From an uncultured Collinsella sp. (GTDB taxonomy: Bacteria > Actinomycetota > Coriobacteriia > Coriobacteriales > Coriobacteriaceae), in NCBI GenBank assembly GCA_937997605.1, contig CALLFD010000328.1, forward strand, positions 1-13,127: DNA of 13,127 nt. Reading direction: 5' to 3'. The translations under genes and the position numbers were made by a program. The notes under the pieces are model-generated. The model saw only the letters and a program-made list of their open reading frames with translations, was not told the origin of the DNA and searched no databases. Within the stretch, counting starts at the first letter, position 1. Each line of letters starts with the position of its first letter. This document shows positions 1 through 8,300 of the stretch, in pieces.

Positions 1-785
1 TGATCATCAGCATCGTGGTCGGCGCTATCGCCGCTGCCATCTTGGGCTTCTTGATTGGTATCCCGGTCCTGCGCCTGAGCGGCGATTACCTGGCTATCGT
101 GACGCTGGCCTTTGGCGAGATCATCAAAGAGATCGTCACCTGCCTCATTGTGGGCGTCGACTCCCGCGGCCTGCACGTGATCTTTAACATCACGGGCAAC
201 TCTACGATCGACGACCTGCACCTGCTCGAGGACGGCACCGCCATCATCAAGGGCGCCCAGGGCGCCTCGGGCGTGTCGACGTACTCGACCTTCCTCGCCG
301 GTGCCATCCTGGTCATGGTCGCACTCGTGATCGTGCTCAACCTGGTTCGCAGCCGTACCGGCCGTGCCATTATGGCCGTGCGCGATAACAAGATTGCAGC
401 CGAGTCCGTAGGCATCTCCGTCACCGAGTACCGCATGATCGCCTTCGTGGTTTCCGCTGCCCTCGCCGGTGCTGCCGGAGCCCTCTTCGGCGGTAACTTC
501 TCGCAGCTCTCCGCCACCAAGTTCGACTTCAACACGTCGATCCTCATTCTGGTGTTCGTGGTCCTGGGCGGCCTGGGCAACATGCGCGGTTCCGTCATCG
601 CGGCGGCGTTGCTCACGGTGCTTCCCGAGCTGCTCCGTCAGTTCTCGGACTACCGCATGCTCATCTACGCCATCGTGTTGATCCTGGTCATGATCTTTAC
701 CAACAACCCGCAGCTCAAGGCGTTCTTCGGTCGCGTCAAGGACCGCTTTGCTTCCAAGAAGGAGGTGGCAGCCGATGCCCAGTAA
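1..785 (+). CDS. livM: Branched-chain amino-acid ABC transporter permease LivM (5' truncated)
   Basis: Membrane-spanning permease of a LivFGHMJ-type importer, expected to pair with LivH and carry branched-chain amino acids across the cytoplasmic membrane. The reading frame is open from base 3 with no start in view, so the N-terminus lies outside the window; the GTG at 15 falls inside a hydrophobic helix and is not a credible start. About 261 codons are visible. Long hydrophobic stretches alternate with short polar loops. The LivM hallmark LRLSGDYLAIVTLAFGEII occurs near the beginning, and the cytoplasmic coupling region RTGRAIMAVRDNKIAAESVG, which contacts the ATPases, lies in the middle (bases about 355-417). 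A polar loop at about bases 160-285 probably faces outward. The tail is basic and lysine-rich. The stop codon overlaps livG by 11 nt, implying translational coupling. The family call is secure; substrate specificity is inferred. Confidence 0.93.
   Translation, partial: IISIVVGAIAAAILGFLIGIPVLRLSGDYLAIVTLAFGEIIKEIVTCLIVGVDSRGLHVIFNITGNSTIDDLHLLEDGTAIIKGAQGASGVSTYSTFLAGAILVMVALVIVLNLVRSRTGRAIMAVRDNKIAAESVGISVTEYRMIAFVVSAALAGAAGALFGGNFSQLSATKFDFNTSILILVFVVLGGLGNMRGSVIAAALLTVLPELLRQFSDYRMLIYAIVLILVMIFTNNPQLKAFFGRVKDRFASKKEVAADAQ
761..765 (+). promoter_or_regulatory. Ribosome binding site deciding the livG start
   Basis: GGAGG within GAAGGAGG lies inside the end of livM, 9 nt before the ATG at 775. 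It selects that ATG over the TTG at 748, which has no such site. Confidence 0.75.
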
Positions 786-1635
786 ATTTGAGTTCAACAA
801 GGGCAAGATGGTCCCGTATCCTTCTGGCGCCATCGTTCCCGACCGTGACCTGGGCCAGCGCCCGGCACTCGAGTGCATCCACCTGGGCATTGAGTTCGGT
901 GGCCTTAAGGCAGTCGACGACTTTAGCCTGACTATCGGCAAGACCGAGATTGCCGGTCTGATCGGCCCCAACGGCGCCGGTAAGACCACGGTCTTCAACC
1001 TGCTCACCAAGGTGTATCAGCCCACGCACGGCACCATCCTGCTCGACGGCGAGGACACTTCGGGCAAGTCGGTCTACCAGGTCAACCGCATGGGTATTGC
1101 CCGTACCTTCCAGAACATTCGCCTATTCAACACCATGACGGTGGAGGATAACGTCAAGGTCGGCCTGCACAACCAGGAGCGCTACTCCGGCTTTGAGGGC
1201 GTGCTGCGCCTGCCGACGTATTGGAAGCACGAGAAGGCCGCCCACGAGCGCGCCATGGAGCTGCTGTCCATTTTTGACATGGAGCACCTGGCAAATGAAC
1301 AGGCCGGCTCGCTTCCTTACGGCGCTCAGCGCCGTCTGGAGATCGTCCGCGCGCTTGCCACTAACCCCAAGCTGCTGCTGCTCGACGAGCCTGCCGCCGG
1401 CATGAACCCGTCCGAGACCGCAGAGCTCATGGCGAACATCGTCAAGATTCGCGACACCTTCGGCATCGCCATCATGCTTATCGAGCATGATATGTCGCTC
1501 GTTATGAACATCTGCGAGGGCATCTGCGTGCTTAACTTTGGCAAGGTTATCGCCAAGGGTACGGCGGAGGAAATCCAGAACAACGACGCCGTTATCGAGG
1601 CGTATCTGGGTAAGCAGGATAAGGGGGAGAACTAA
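775..1635 (+). CDS. livG: Branched-chain amino-acid ABC transporter ATP-binding protein LivG
   Basis: Cytoplasmic ATPase subunit that, with LivF, powers the LivHM permease. The 286 residues contain every nucleotide-binding element: Walker A GPNGAGKT at 64-71, Q-loop glutamine at 113 in RTFQNIRLF, a signature segment LPYGAQRRLEI at 180-190 matching the LivG-type variant, Walker B LLLLDEPAAGMN at 200-211, and switch histidine 238 in LIEHD. Length is slightly above the roughly 255 residues usual for LivG because of about 30 extra N-terminal residues (MPSKFEFNKG...). The ATG at 775 is chosen because of the GGAGG 9 nt upstream. It overlaps the end of livM by 11 nt, and its TAA is followed immediately by the ATG of livF, so the three genes are one operon. 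The LivG/LivF distinction rests on the LivG-like signature and the EHDM switch region. Confidence 0.95.
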   Translation: MPSKFEFNKGKMVPYPSGAIVPDRDLGQRPALECIHLGIEFGGLKAVDDFSLTIGKTEIAGLIGPNGAGKTTVFNLLTKVYQPTHGTILLDGEDTSGKSVYQVNRMGIARTFQNIRLFNTMTVEDNVKVGLHNQERYSGFEGVLRLPTYWKHEKAAHERAMELLSIFDMEHLANEQAGSLPYGAQRRLEIVRALATNPKLLLLDEPAAGMNPSETAELMANIVKIRDTFGIAIMLIEHDMSLVMNICEGICVLNFGKVIAKGTAEEIQNNDAVIEAYLGKQDKGEN

Positions 1636-2349
1636 ATGGCAGAGCCGATGCTTTCCGTCTACAACATCAACGTCTGGTACGGCGCCATCCACGCCATCAA
1701 GGACATCTCCTTTAACGTTAACGAGGGCGAGATCGTGGCCTTGATTGGTGCCAACGGTGCCGGCAAGTCCACAACGCTCAAGACCGTCTCGGGCCTGCTG
1801 CGCTCCAAGACCGGCTCCATCAAGTTTATGGGCGAGGACATTACCCATACGCCCGCTGATAAGCTGGTTGGTAAGGGCCTGGCTCAGGTTCCCGAGGGTC
1901 GTCGCGCCTTTTTGCAGATGACGGTCGAGGAGAACCTGGAGATGGGCGCCTATACACAGCCCAAGTCCACAATTGCTCCGGGCCTGGAGCGCGTCTACGA
2001 GCAGTTCCCGCGCCTGAAGGAACGTCGTCGCCAGGTCGCCGGCACCCTTTCGGGCGGCGAGCAGCAGATGCTCGTTATGGGGCGCGCCCTTATGAGTAAC
2101 CCCAAACTGCTTATGCTCGACGAACCTTCCATGGGTCTGGCACCGATTCTGATCGAACAGATCTTCCAGATTGTCGAGGACCTGCACAAGGCCGGCACCA
2201 CGGTGCTTCTGGTCGAGCAAAACGCGCAGATGGCGCTTTCCATCGCCACACGCGGTTACGTGCTCGAGACCGGCAAGATCACCATGACCGGCACCGGCCA
2301 AGAGCTCCTGCACGACGACAACGTCCGCAAGGCCTATCTGGGTGGTTAA
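1636..2349 (+). CDS. livF: Branched-chain amino-acid ABC transporter ATP-binding protein LivF
   Basis: Second cytoplasmic ATPase subunit of the Liv importer, forming a heterodimer with LivG. The 237 residues are typical for LivF. Visible motifs: Walker A GANGAGKS at 38-45, the LivF-type PEGRR stretch near 86-90, signature LSGGEQQ at 138-144, Walker B LLMLDEPSMGL at 158-168, and VEQNA at 193-197. In this last segment glutamine replaces the usual switch histidine; that substitution is common in LivF proteins, so it is not evidence of decay. The ATG directly abuts the livG stop and is preceded by AAGGGGGAG about 7 nt upstream. It is the last gene of the operon: a strong intrinsic terminator begins 10 nt after the stop. 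Confidence 0.96.
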   Translation: MAEPMLSVYNINVWYGAIHAIKDISFNVNEGEIVALIGANGAGKSTTLKTVSGLLRSKTGSIKFMGEDITHTPADKLVGKGLAQVPEGRRAFLQMTVEENLEMGAYTQPKSTIAPGLERVYEQFPRLKERRRQVAGTLSGGEQQMLVMGRALMSNPKLLMLDEPSMGLAPILIEQIFQIVEDLHKAGTTVLLVEQNAQMALSIATRGYVLETGKITMTGTGQELLHDDNVRKAYLGG

Positions 2350-2359
2350 TCCATTCAAC

Positions 2360-2397
2360 AAAGGGGGCGCTGACCAACCCGGTCAGCGCCCCCTTTT
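2360..2397 (+). terminator. Intrinsic terminator of the liv operon
   Basis: A perfect hairpin: the arm AAAGGGGGCGCTGACC (2360-2375), loop AACCC, and the matching arm GGTCAGCGCCCCCTTT (2381-2396), ending in four T residues. It starts 10 nt after the livF stop, and its flanking A and T runs make it potentially active in both directions. Confidence 0.93.
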
Positions 2398-2466
2398 AAG
2401 TTGCGGTGGAATAGGGACTAAATGGGAGTCTCAGAGGCCAAAAGAGTCCCTATTCCACCGCAACTT
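2398..2466. repeat. Perfect 22-bp inverted repeat with 25-nt loop
   Basis: The left arm, 2398-2419, starts AAGTTGCGGTGGAATAGG. The right arm, 2445-2466, is its exact reverse complement and ends CTATTCCACCGCAACTT. The loop is 2420-2444. It begins directly after the T run of the liv terminator and has no U-tract of its own, so it is not a second classical terminator. It may be a mobile or dispersed intergenic palindrome of REP or MITE type, or a structured RNA element in the cutC leader. There is no coding potential beyond accidental frames. Confidence 0.8.
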
Positions 2467-2512
2467 CATGGGGATGTGTGACAATGCCCGTCGGAAAACA
2501 TCTGCTGTCTTT

Positions 2513-2517
2513 GGGGG
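2513..2517 (+). promoter_or_regulatory. Ribosome binding site deciding the cutC start
   Basis: GGGGG in CTTTGGGGGTC lies 7 nt before the ATG at 2525. The in-frame ATG at 2468 lacks a comparable site and would begin 2 nt after the inverted repeat. Confidence 0.55.
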
Positions 2518-2524
2518 TCTATCT

Positions 2525-3202
2525 ATGGTGTACGAGTTTTGTGCCGAGAACTTTGAGCGGGTGCCGGCGGCTATCGATGCCGGTGCAAGGCGTATTGAAC
2601 TGTGCGACAACCTTGCCGTCGGTGGCACTACACCCTCGGCCGGTGTTATCAGCGCTACAGTCAGCTATGCTCACGAGCATGACGCGCGAGTGATGTGCAT
2701 GATTCGTCCGCGTGGCGGTGACTTTCATTACAACCAAGACGAGCTGCGCATGATGGAGATGGACCTGGGCCTTGCCGTAAGCGCCGGCGTTGACGGCTTG
2801 GTCTTTGGCAGCTGCAAGCCCTGCGCTGGCGGATGGGCGCTCGACGAGCTTACGTTGGGCGCCCTCGTGATGGCCGCGGGCTGCGCGACCGAGGAATGCA
2901 AGCGTGAGCCCATCGACATCACCTTCCACATGGCGTTTGATCAGCTCTCGCCCGAGGCTCAGCTCGACGCGATTGACATACTCGTCGACTGCGGCATCAC
3001 ACGCATCTTGACGCATGGCGGCGCTGCCGGTACGCCGATCGAGGACAACTTCGAAAACCTGGCCCGCTTGATCGAGTATGCGGGCGATCGCTTGACCATC
3101 CTTCCCGGCGGCGGCATTTCCACGGCCAACCGCGATACCGTGGCGGCGGCACTGGGCGTCTCCGAGCTCCATGGCACAAGGATCGTACCGCTGGAGGTGT
3201 AG
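2525..3202 (+). CDS. cutC: CutC family protein (TIM-barrel)
   Basis: Cytoplasmic TIM-barrel protein of the CutC family, historically linked to copper homeostasis; the copper role is disputed and the biochemical activity is not settled. The 225 residues (E. coli CutC has about 248) show the family landmarks in order: FCAENFERVPAAIDAGARRI with ELCDNLAVGGTTPSAG (residues about 5-40), MIRPRGGDFHYN (59-70), GVDGLVFG (88-95), TFHMAFD (123-129), ILTHGGAAG (151-159), ILPGGGIS (182-189) and ELHGTRI (204-210). The protein ends about 15 residues after this last motif, so it lacks the C-terminal tail of longer homologues. The ATG at 2525 is preferred because the conserved barrel begins at once and GGGGG lies 7 nt upstream. 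The longer frame back to 2342 runs through the liv terminator. The next gene starts 3 nt after the stop, so they are likely co-transcribed. Confidence 0.9.
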   Translation: MVYEFCAENFERVPAAIDAGARRIELCDNLAVGGTTPSAGVISATVSYAHEHDARVMCMIRPRGGDFHYNQDELRMMEMDLGLAVSAGVDGLVFGSCKPCAGGWALDELTLGALVMAAGCATEECKREPIDITFHMAFDQLSPEAQLDAIDILVDCGITRILTHGGAAGTPIEDNFENLARLIEYAGDRLTILPGGGISTANRDTVAAALGVSELHGTRIVPLEV

Positions 3203-3205
3203 CCC

Positions 3206-4006
3206 GTGGCGCTTGTATTCGATGTTCAGCAGGCGAGTGGCAAGCCCGACGACAACCGTCGTCCCGGCACCGCGTGCCCCTTTTGCGATACAGAAGGGCT
3301 CACCAACATCATCCAGCGCGACGGTGACTGCATCTGGCTCGAGAATAAGTTCAAAACCCTGCGCGCCACCCATCAAACCGTGCTAATCGAGTCGGCCGAT
3401 CACGATGCCGACCTGGTGACCTATGAGCCGGATGAACTCCACCATGTGATGCGGTTTGCCCTGGGTTGCTGGCAGCAGATGATCGATTCACAGCAGTATC
3501 GAAGCGTGCTCATGTACAAGAACAAGGGTCCGCTCTCGGGCGGTAGTCTCGTTCATCCGCACATGCAGATTGTGGGTTTGGAGCAGGAAGACGGCTATGC
3601 TTCGCTGACTTCTGCCAATTTCGAAGGCATCAATGTCTGGCGACAGGGGAGAATCGCGGTCAACATCTCAACCGAACCGATCATGGGGTTCTTTGAGATC
3701 AACGTTTCAGCCCCGCAGGGAATCGCCGCCAGCGATGACACGAGAGACCAAGCCGAGGCGGATCTCTTCGCCGACGCAATCCAGGCAGCTCTGCGCTATA
3801 TCTTGCACGAGCACCATGGCGGTCGTGCAGAGTCGTACAACCTGTTCTTCTATCACATGAGCGGCCGGACCATTGCCAAGGCGCTTCCACGTTGGGTGGT
3901 TTCACCCTACTTTGTCGGGTATCGGCTGGCTCAGGTCAATGCTGAGACCACGCTCGATGTCGATGCGGAGCGACTCCGCGCACATCTGGAGGCGCTCACA
4001 TCGTAA
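3206..4006 (+). CDS. DUF4931 / galactose-1-phosphate uridylyltransferase-like protein (HIT superfamily)
   Basis: A 266-residue cytoplasmic protein resembling the DUF4931 group, a GalT-like branch of the HIT superfamily. The sequence shows CPFC at 24-27, a candidate half zinc site, then NKGPLSGGSLVHPHMQIVG, where H117-P-H119-M-Q121 matches the HxHxQ nucleotidyl-transfer motif of GalT (HPHGQ). The histidine and glutamine expected to carry a nucleotidyl group are therefore present, so catalysis is plausible, but the substrate is unknown; no Leloir-pathway genes are nearby to support a galactose role. A distal segment YNLFFYHMSG followed by RWVVSPYFVGYRLAQVN fits the second half of this fold. The GTG start at 3206 is supported by GGAGGT 7 nt upstream, inside the end of cutC, indicating coupling. 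It could also be a phosphorylase-type HIT enzyme. Confidence 0.78.
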   Translation: MALVFDVQQASGKPDDNRRPGTACPFCDTEGLTNIIQRDGDCIWLENKFKTLRATHQTVLIESADHDADLVTYEPDELHHVMRFALGCWQQMIDSQQYRSVLMYKNKGPLSGGSLVHPHMQIVGLEQEDGYASLTSANFEGINVWRQGRIAVNISTEPIMGFFEINVSAPQGIAASDDTRDQAEADLFADAIQAALRYILHEHHGGRAESYNLFFYHMSGRTIAKALPRWVVSPYFVGYRLAQVNAETTLDVDAERLRAHLEALTS

Positions 4007-4016
4007 AGTGAGCGCC
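3991..4016. other. Stem-loop between convergent genes
   Basis: GGCGCTCAC (3991-3999) pairs perfectly with GTGAGCGCC (4008-4016) around an 8-nt loop that contains the TAA stop of the DUF4931 gene. Neither strand has a following T run, so termination is only possible, not shown. It sits where transcripts of the + strand gene and the - strand transporter meet. Confidence 0.4.
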
Positions 4017-4033
4017 CGCACACTGCGGACGGT

Positions 4034-5032
4034 TTAGCGCGCCATTGCATCGCGGCCGGCCTCGACGCGCTTGCGCTGGGCGGCGCGCTCCTCGCCGGTC
4101 AGACGCTCAAAGAAGTGCCCGATAAGCGAGGCGAGCACCTGCTGAAACAACGTTCCACACATGACGGGAAACACAACTTCGCCCGGAAAGTATTGCGTGG
4201 CGATGACGGCGCCCGAAGAGATATTGCGCATGCCGCAGGTAAAGCACATGGTGGTCGTTTCGCTATATGGCAGATGCAGCGCGCGAGCGACCAGAATGCC
4301 GACGACAAAGCCGCTGATGGCGAAGACCAAAATAAAGAGGGCTACTTCCAAGCGCACCGCGTTCATGTGCAGCATGTACTCGCTCATGGCGGTGGAGTTG
4401 GAGGCGATAACGCCCATCATCATGAACTTGCAGGCGGGTGAGAGCGCGGGGGAGAGTTTTTCGTGCCCCCATCCGCGCGTGAGCTCGTTGATCACGATGC
4501 CGAGCACGGCGGGGATAGCGATCATAAAGGCCATGTTCTGCATCATACTTGGCACGTCGATCGAGACGGTGGCGCCCAGCAGGAGCTTGAGCGTAAGCGG
4601 AATCGTCACAGGTGAGATGACCGAGGACGTCAGGATGATGGTGAGTGCGAGCGGGCCGTTGCCGCCGAACATGCTGATCCACATAAAAGCGGTGACTGCC
4701 ACGGGCACACTGTATTCGAGCACGATGCCGCAGACAAGGTTGGGGTTGGAGCCAAAGAACAGTGAGCCCATGGCATACGCCGCGATGGGGATGATCACAG
4801 CTGAGACAAATAACGCCAAAATCAGATGCAGGGGACGGCGGAACACCTCAGCTACCTGATGGAAGGTGTTGCTGAGCGCGCCTTGGAACGTCATAAAGGC
4901 AAACAGGGTGGGAACGATGGGCTTGAGAACGCCGATCTGCTGAGGAAAGAGCACGCCGAGCGCCACGCAAATCGGAACGATGATTTGCATGTGCCCCGCG
5001 AGAAACTTGCCCAGTCCAACCCATTGCTTCAT
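4034..5032 (-). CDS. Bile acid:sodium symporter (BASS) family transporter
   Basis: Integral membrane protein of 332 residues with about nine or ten hydrophobic segments and short loops, matching the BASS/SBF family in length and pattern. Visible family traits are FMTFQGALS at 46-54, LEYSVPVAVTAFMWISMFG (about 105-123), the internal TSSVISPVTIPLTLKLLLG segment (135-153), and the late signature CGMRNISSGAVIATQYFP (266-283). The tail after residue 310 is polar and basic, consistent with a cytosolic end. Family members move organic anions such as bile acids, pantoate or keto acids with sodium; the substrate cannot be read from sequence, and a bile-acid role should not be assumed. The ATG at 5032 is preceded by AAAGGGAG 12 nt upstream, somewhat far, with a weaker AAGAG nearer. 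The gene stands alone, convergent with the DUF4931 gene and divergent from recJ. Confidence 0.87.
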   Translation of the reverse strand: MKQWVGLGKFLAGHMQIIVPICVALGVLFPQQIGVLKPIVPTLFAFMTFQGALSNTFHQVAEVFRRPLHLILALFVSAVIIPIAAYAMGSLFFGSNPNLVCGIVLEYSVPVAVTAFMWISMFGGNGPLALTIILTSSVISPVTIPLTLKLLLGATVSIDVPSMMQNMAFMIAIPAVLGIVINELTRGWGHEKLSPALSPACKFMMMGVIASNSTAMSEYMLHMNAVRLEVALFILVFAISGFVVGILVARALHLPYSETTTMCFTCGMRNISSGAVIATQYFPGEVVFPVMCGTLFQQVLASLIGHFFERLTGEERAAQRKRVEAGRDAMAR

Positions 5033-5114
5033 ATGCTCTTGTGACTCCCTTTGCTCGTGAATCCGTTTTGAATGGATATGCTAGACGCTTGCATGCGCCC
5101 GTGCGCCAGAAACG

Positions 5115-5129
5115 CTCGAATATTTCGAG
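5115..5129. promoter_or_regulatory. Short dyad in the divergent intergenic region
   Basis: CTCGAA, TAT, TTCGAG form a perfect 6-bp inverted repeat with a 3-nt spacer, about 65 nt upstream of the -10 box at 5194. It could be an operator for either divergent gene, but a dyad this short can arise by chance. Confidence 0.25.
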
Positions 5130-5172
5130 GCTATTACCGCCCTCGTTTATCGAAACCACGGCGTGCTGGACG

Positions 5173-5199
5173 TTGTGCGTCCGCGCTGCACGGTATAAT
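5173..5199 (+). promoter_or_regulatory. Probable promoter of the recJ-rel operon
   Basis: A perfect TATAAT lies at 5194-5199, about 110 nt before the recJ start. The best -35 candidate is TTGTGC at 5173-5178 with a short 15-nt spacer, so only the -10 is convincing. Transcription would start near 5206 and give a leader of roughly 100 nt, containing a small hairpin at 5218-5235 (TGCCTGC, CGAA loop, GCGGGCA, one G-U pair). Confidence 0.5.
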
Positions 5200-5255
5200 A
5201 AATCCGTTCAACAGATCTGCCTGCCGAAGCGGGCATACACAGAGGACTCATCGCT

Positions 5256-5321
5256 ATGAACCGTGAGAGGTATCGCGGCGACCTGCCCCTATCGGGGGTG
5301 GGTGCCTATGTCATCGCTTAA
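5256..5321 (+). CDS. Possible 21-codon upstream ORF in the recJ leader
   Basis: An ATG at 5256, preceded by AGAGGA at 5241-5246, opens a 21-residue frame that begins MNRERYRGDLPL and ends AYVIA before TAA at 5319-5321. It is in a different frame from recJ and overlaps its first 14 nt, so ribosomes finishing it would be placed at the recJ start. No homology is recognised. It could be a translational coupling device, or an accidental frame in GC-rich DNA. Confidence 0.35.
   Translation: MNRERYRGDLPLSGVGAYVIA
5294..5302 (+). promoter_or_regulatory. Ribosome binding site deciding the recJ start
   Basis: GGGGGTGGG lies 5 nt before the ATG at 5308. The alternative GTG at 5263 has no purine-rich site at a comparable distance and would add 15 residues unlike RecJ. 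Confidence 0.55.
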
Positions 5322-8300
5322 GACGACGCATCGCTGGGCGGTCGCTCAGCAAAACCCCGAGCTCGAAAAGGAGCTTTCGGCTGGTCTGGGCATTCCCGGG
5401 CTGGTGGCGCGCATTATGGTCGCGCACGGCATTGGCTCCATCAAAGAGGGCCAATTGTTTTTGACGCCTTCGCTCGATCGCGACTGGCCCGACCCACTCA
5501 TTATCCCGGGCATGTCGGTCGTTGCCGACCGCGTCGAGCGTGCTATTCGCAACCACGAGCACATTGCAGTCTTTGGCGATTTTGACGTTGACGGTATTAC
5601 GTCGACCTGCCTGTTGACCGAGGCGCTGCGCACGTTTGGCGCCGATGTCACGCCGTTTATTCCGCATCGCTTTGATGAAGGCTACGGTCTTTCGCGCGCG
5701 GCGCTCGACCGCGTTAACGAGCTTGCTCGCCCCCAGCTGATCGTGACCGTCGATAACGGCATTGCCGCCAAGGAAGAGGTTTCCTACCTGGAGAGCCTGG
5801 GGATCGATTTGGTGGTCACGGACCATCACGAGCCCTCCGACCAGGTGCCGCAGGGTGTGCCCCTGACTGACCCCAAGCTCGAGGACGAGGGCCCCTCGCG
5901 TGAGCTTGCCGGTGCTGGTGTGGCGCTCAAGCTGGTGCAAGTCCTGGGTGAGCGCCTGGGCAAGCCGTCGTATTGGCGTTCGCTAATCGAGGTCGCGGCG
6001 CTGGGCACCGTGTCCGACATGATGCCGCTCACGCCCGAGAACCGCGCGCTGGTTGCCGAGGGCATCCAGCAGATGCGCGTAACCGCTCGCCCCGGCTATA
6101 TCGCGCTTGCCGCGCTCGCCAAGGCGGACCTTTCGAGCATTACGGCGGATGGCCTGTCATTCTCGCTCATTCCCCGCTTAAACGCTGCCGGTCGCATGGC
6201 TGATCCCAAGCTGGCGCTCGACCTGCTGCTTGCCCGCGATCCCATCGAAGCAAGCGCACTGGCGGCTGAGCTCGAGGAAATCAACCGCCAGCGCCGTGAG
6301 ATCGAGGCGGAGCTCACGCGCGATGCCATGGCAAAGGTCGAGGAGACCTATGACGGCGGACGCGCGATCGTCGTGGGCGGCGAAGGCTGGCACGAGGGCG
6401 TCAAGGGCATCGTGGCAAGCCGTCTGACCAACCGCTACCACGTGCCGGCGCTGCTGTTCTCGATCGAGGACGGTATCGCGCGCGGCTCTGGTCGCTCGGT
6501 GGGCAAAGTTAACCTGTTTGACGCCATCGAGCGCTGTTCCGACCTGATGATTCGTCGCGGCGGACATGCCGGTGCGGTGGGTGTGACCATCGAGGCATCC
6601 AAGCTCGATGAGTTCCGCCGTCGCCTTTCAGCCGTGTTGTCCGAGCTTCCCGCCGAGGACTTTGAGGACACCGACGAGGTTGCCGCCACGGTCGACCTTT
6701 CCGAATTGAATATCGAGACCATCGAGCAGATTTCCCGCCTTGAGCCGTTTGGCCAGGGTAATAAGGTGCCGCTGCTGGCTGCCGAGGGCGTGACGATGTG
6801 TGATCGCGCCGTGGTGGGTAAGACCGGCGAGCACATGCGCTTCGTGGCGACGGATGGCGCCGCGAGTGTGCCGGCCATCATGTTTCGTGTACCGCAGATC
6901 GACAAGCTTATCAATTGCGACAGCGCCGTCGACTTGGTGTTCGAGGCCGTTGCCGAGCATTGGCAGGGTCGTGTGAAGCCCAAGCTCATGGTCAAGGATG
7001 TTCTGGTCCGCGATACCACGCTGCCCAGCGTCGACGATCCGGCATGCGAGCTTCGTCGTGGCGTGCAGCCGGCGGATTCCGGCCTGCGCCTGGAGTCACG
7101 CAAGCGCGAGACGCTCGCCCAGCTTTCTTATACCGAGCTGACACGCTCGCTTATCCATAGCTTTATCGGCTCGAACCAGCCGCACCGCGCGCAGGTCGAG
7201 GCGCTCGATGCCCTGGCCGATCACCAAAGTGTTCTGGCCGTTATGGGAACGGGGCGCGGCAAGTCGCTCATCTTCCATGTGCATGCCGCGCGCGAGGCGG
7301 TCCTTCGCGGGCGTGCGAGCATCTTTGTCTATCCGCTGCGTGCGCTCGTTGCCGACCAGGCCTATCACCTCTCGTCGACGATGGCAGCGCTTGGCATTGG
7401 CGTTGGCGTGCTGACCGGCGAGACCGTGGAGACCGCACGCGATGACGTGTTCGCCGGTCTAGCTTCGGGCCGCACCGGTATCGTGCTCACGACGCCCGAG
7501 TTCCTGTCTATCCACCGTGACCGCTTCGCGCGTTCGGGCCGCATCGGCTTTGTCGTTATCGATGAGGCGCACCACGCCGGCCTTGCCAAGGGCGGCGACC
7601 GCAGCGCCTATCTCGACATGCCCGATATCCTCAAAGCCCTGGGCGACCCGGTCGTTATGGCTGCGACGGCCACCGCGACGGCTCCGGTCGTGGCCGAGCT
7701 TGCCCGCATGTTGCCGATCACTCGCACGGTGGTCGACGAGACGGTGCGCGAGAACCTGCAGCTCGAGGACGACCGCGATCTTGCAAGTCGCGAGAACCGT
7801 TTGGTGTCGATTGTGGCGACGGGGGAAAAGACCGTCATCTACGTCAATTCGCGCGACCAGTCCGTGGCGCTCGCCAAGACGTTGCGCAAGCGTGTGCCCG
7901 ATTGCGCAACCCATATCGCGTTCTATAACGCGGGGCTTGCGCGTTCCGATCGCCGTCGCGTGGAGGAAGCATTCCGAGACGGCAGCCTCAGCTGCATCGT
8001 CTCGACATCTGCCTTTGGCGAGGGCGTCAACCTGCCCGATATCCGCCATGTCGTGCTCTATCACATGCCGTTTGGCGGCATTGAGTTTAACCAGATGAGC
8101 GGCCGCGCCGGTCGCGATGGCCAGCCCGCCGTGATCCATCTGCTCTATTCGTCGCGCGACGCCCGCATTAACGAGCGCCTGCTCGACTGCTACGCACCCG
8201 AGCGCGACGAGCTCGTCACACTCTATCGCGCGCTGCAGACCATGTGGCGCTCCAACCGCGGCAAGACCGGGGATGATTCATTCTGCGCAAGCGATATCGA

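Noticed and set aside
1123..2361. Long open frame of 412 codons on the - strand opposite livG and livF
   Set aside because: It mirrors two certain ABC ATPase genes; long antisense frames are expected in GC-rich coding DNA, and the product has no recognisable motif.
2342..2524. N-terminal extension of CutC from a GTG at 2342
   Set aside because: It would run through the liv terminator and the 22-bp palindrome; CutC homology begins at the ATG at 2525, which has a ribosome site.
5263..5307. RecJ start at GTG 5263
   Set aside because: The extra 15 residues do not look like RecJ, and GGGGGTGGG is well placed for the ATG at 5308.
5033..5307. LexA/SOS box upstream of the recJ-helicase gene
   Set aside because: I looked for GAAC-N4-GTTC-type sites and saw none; the nearby CTCGAATATTTCGAG dyad does not fit that consensus.
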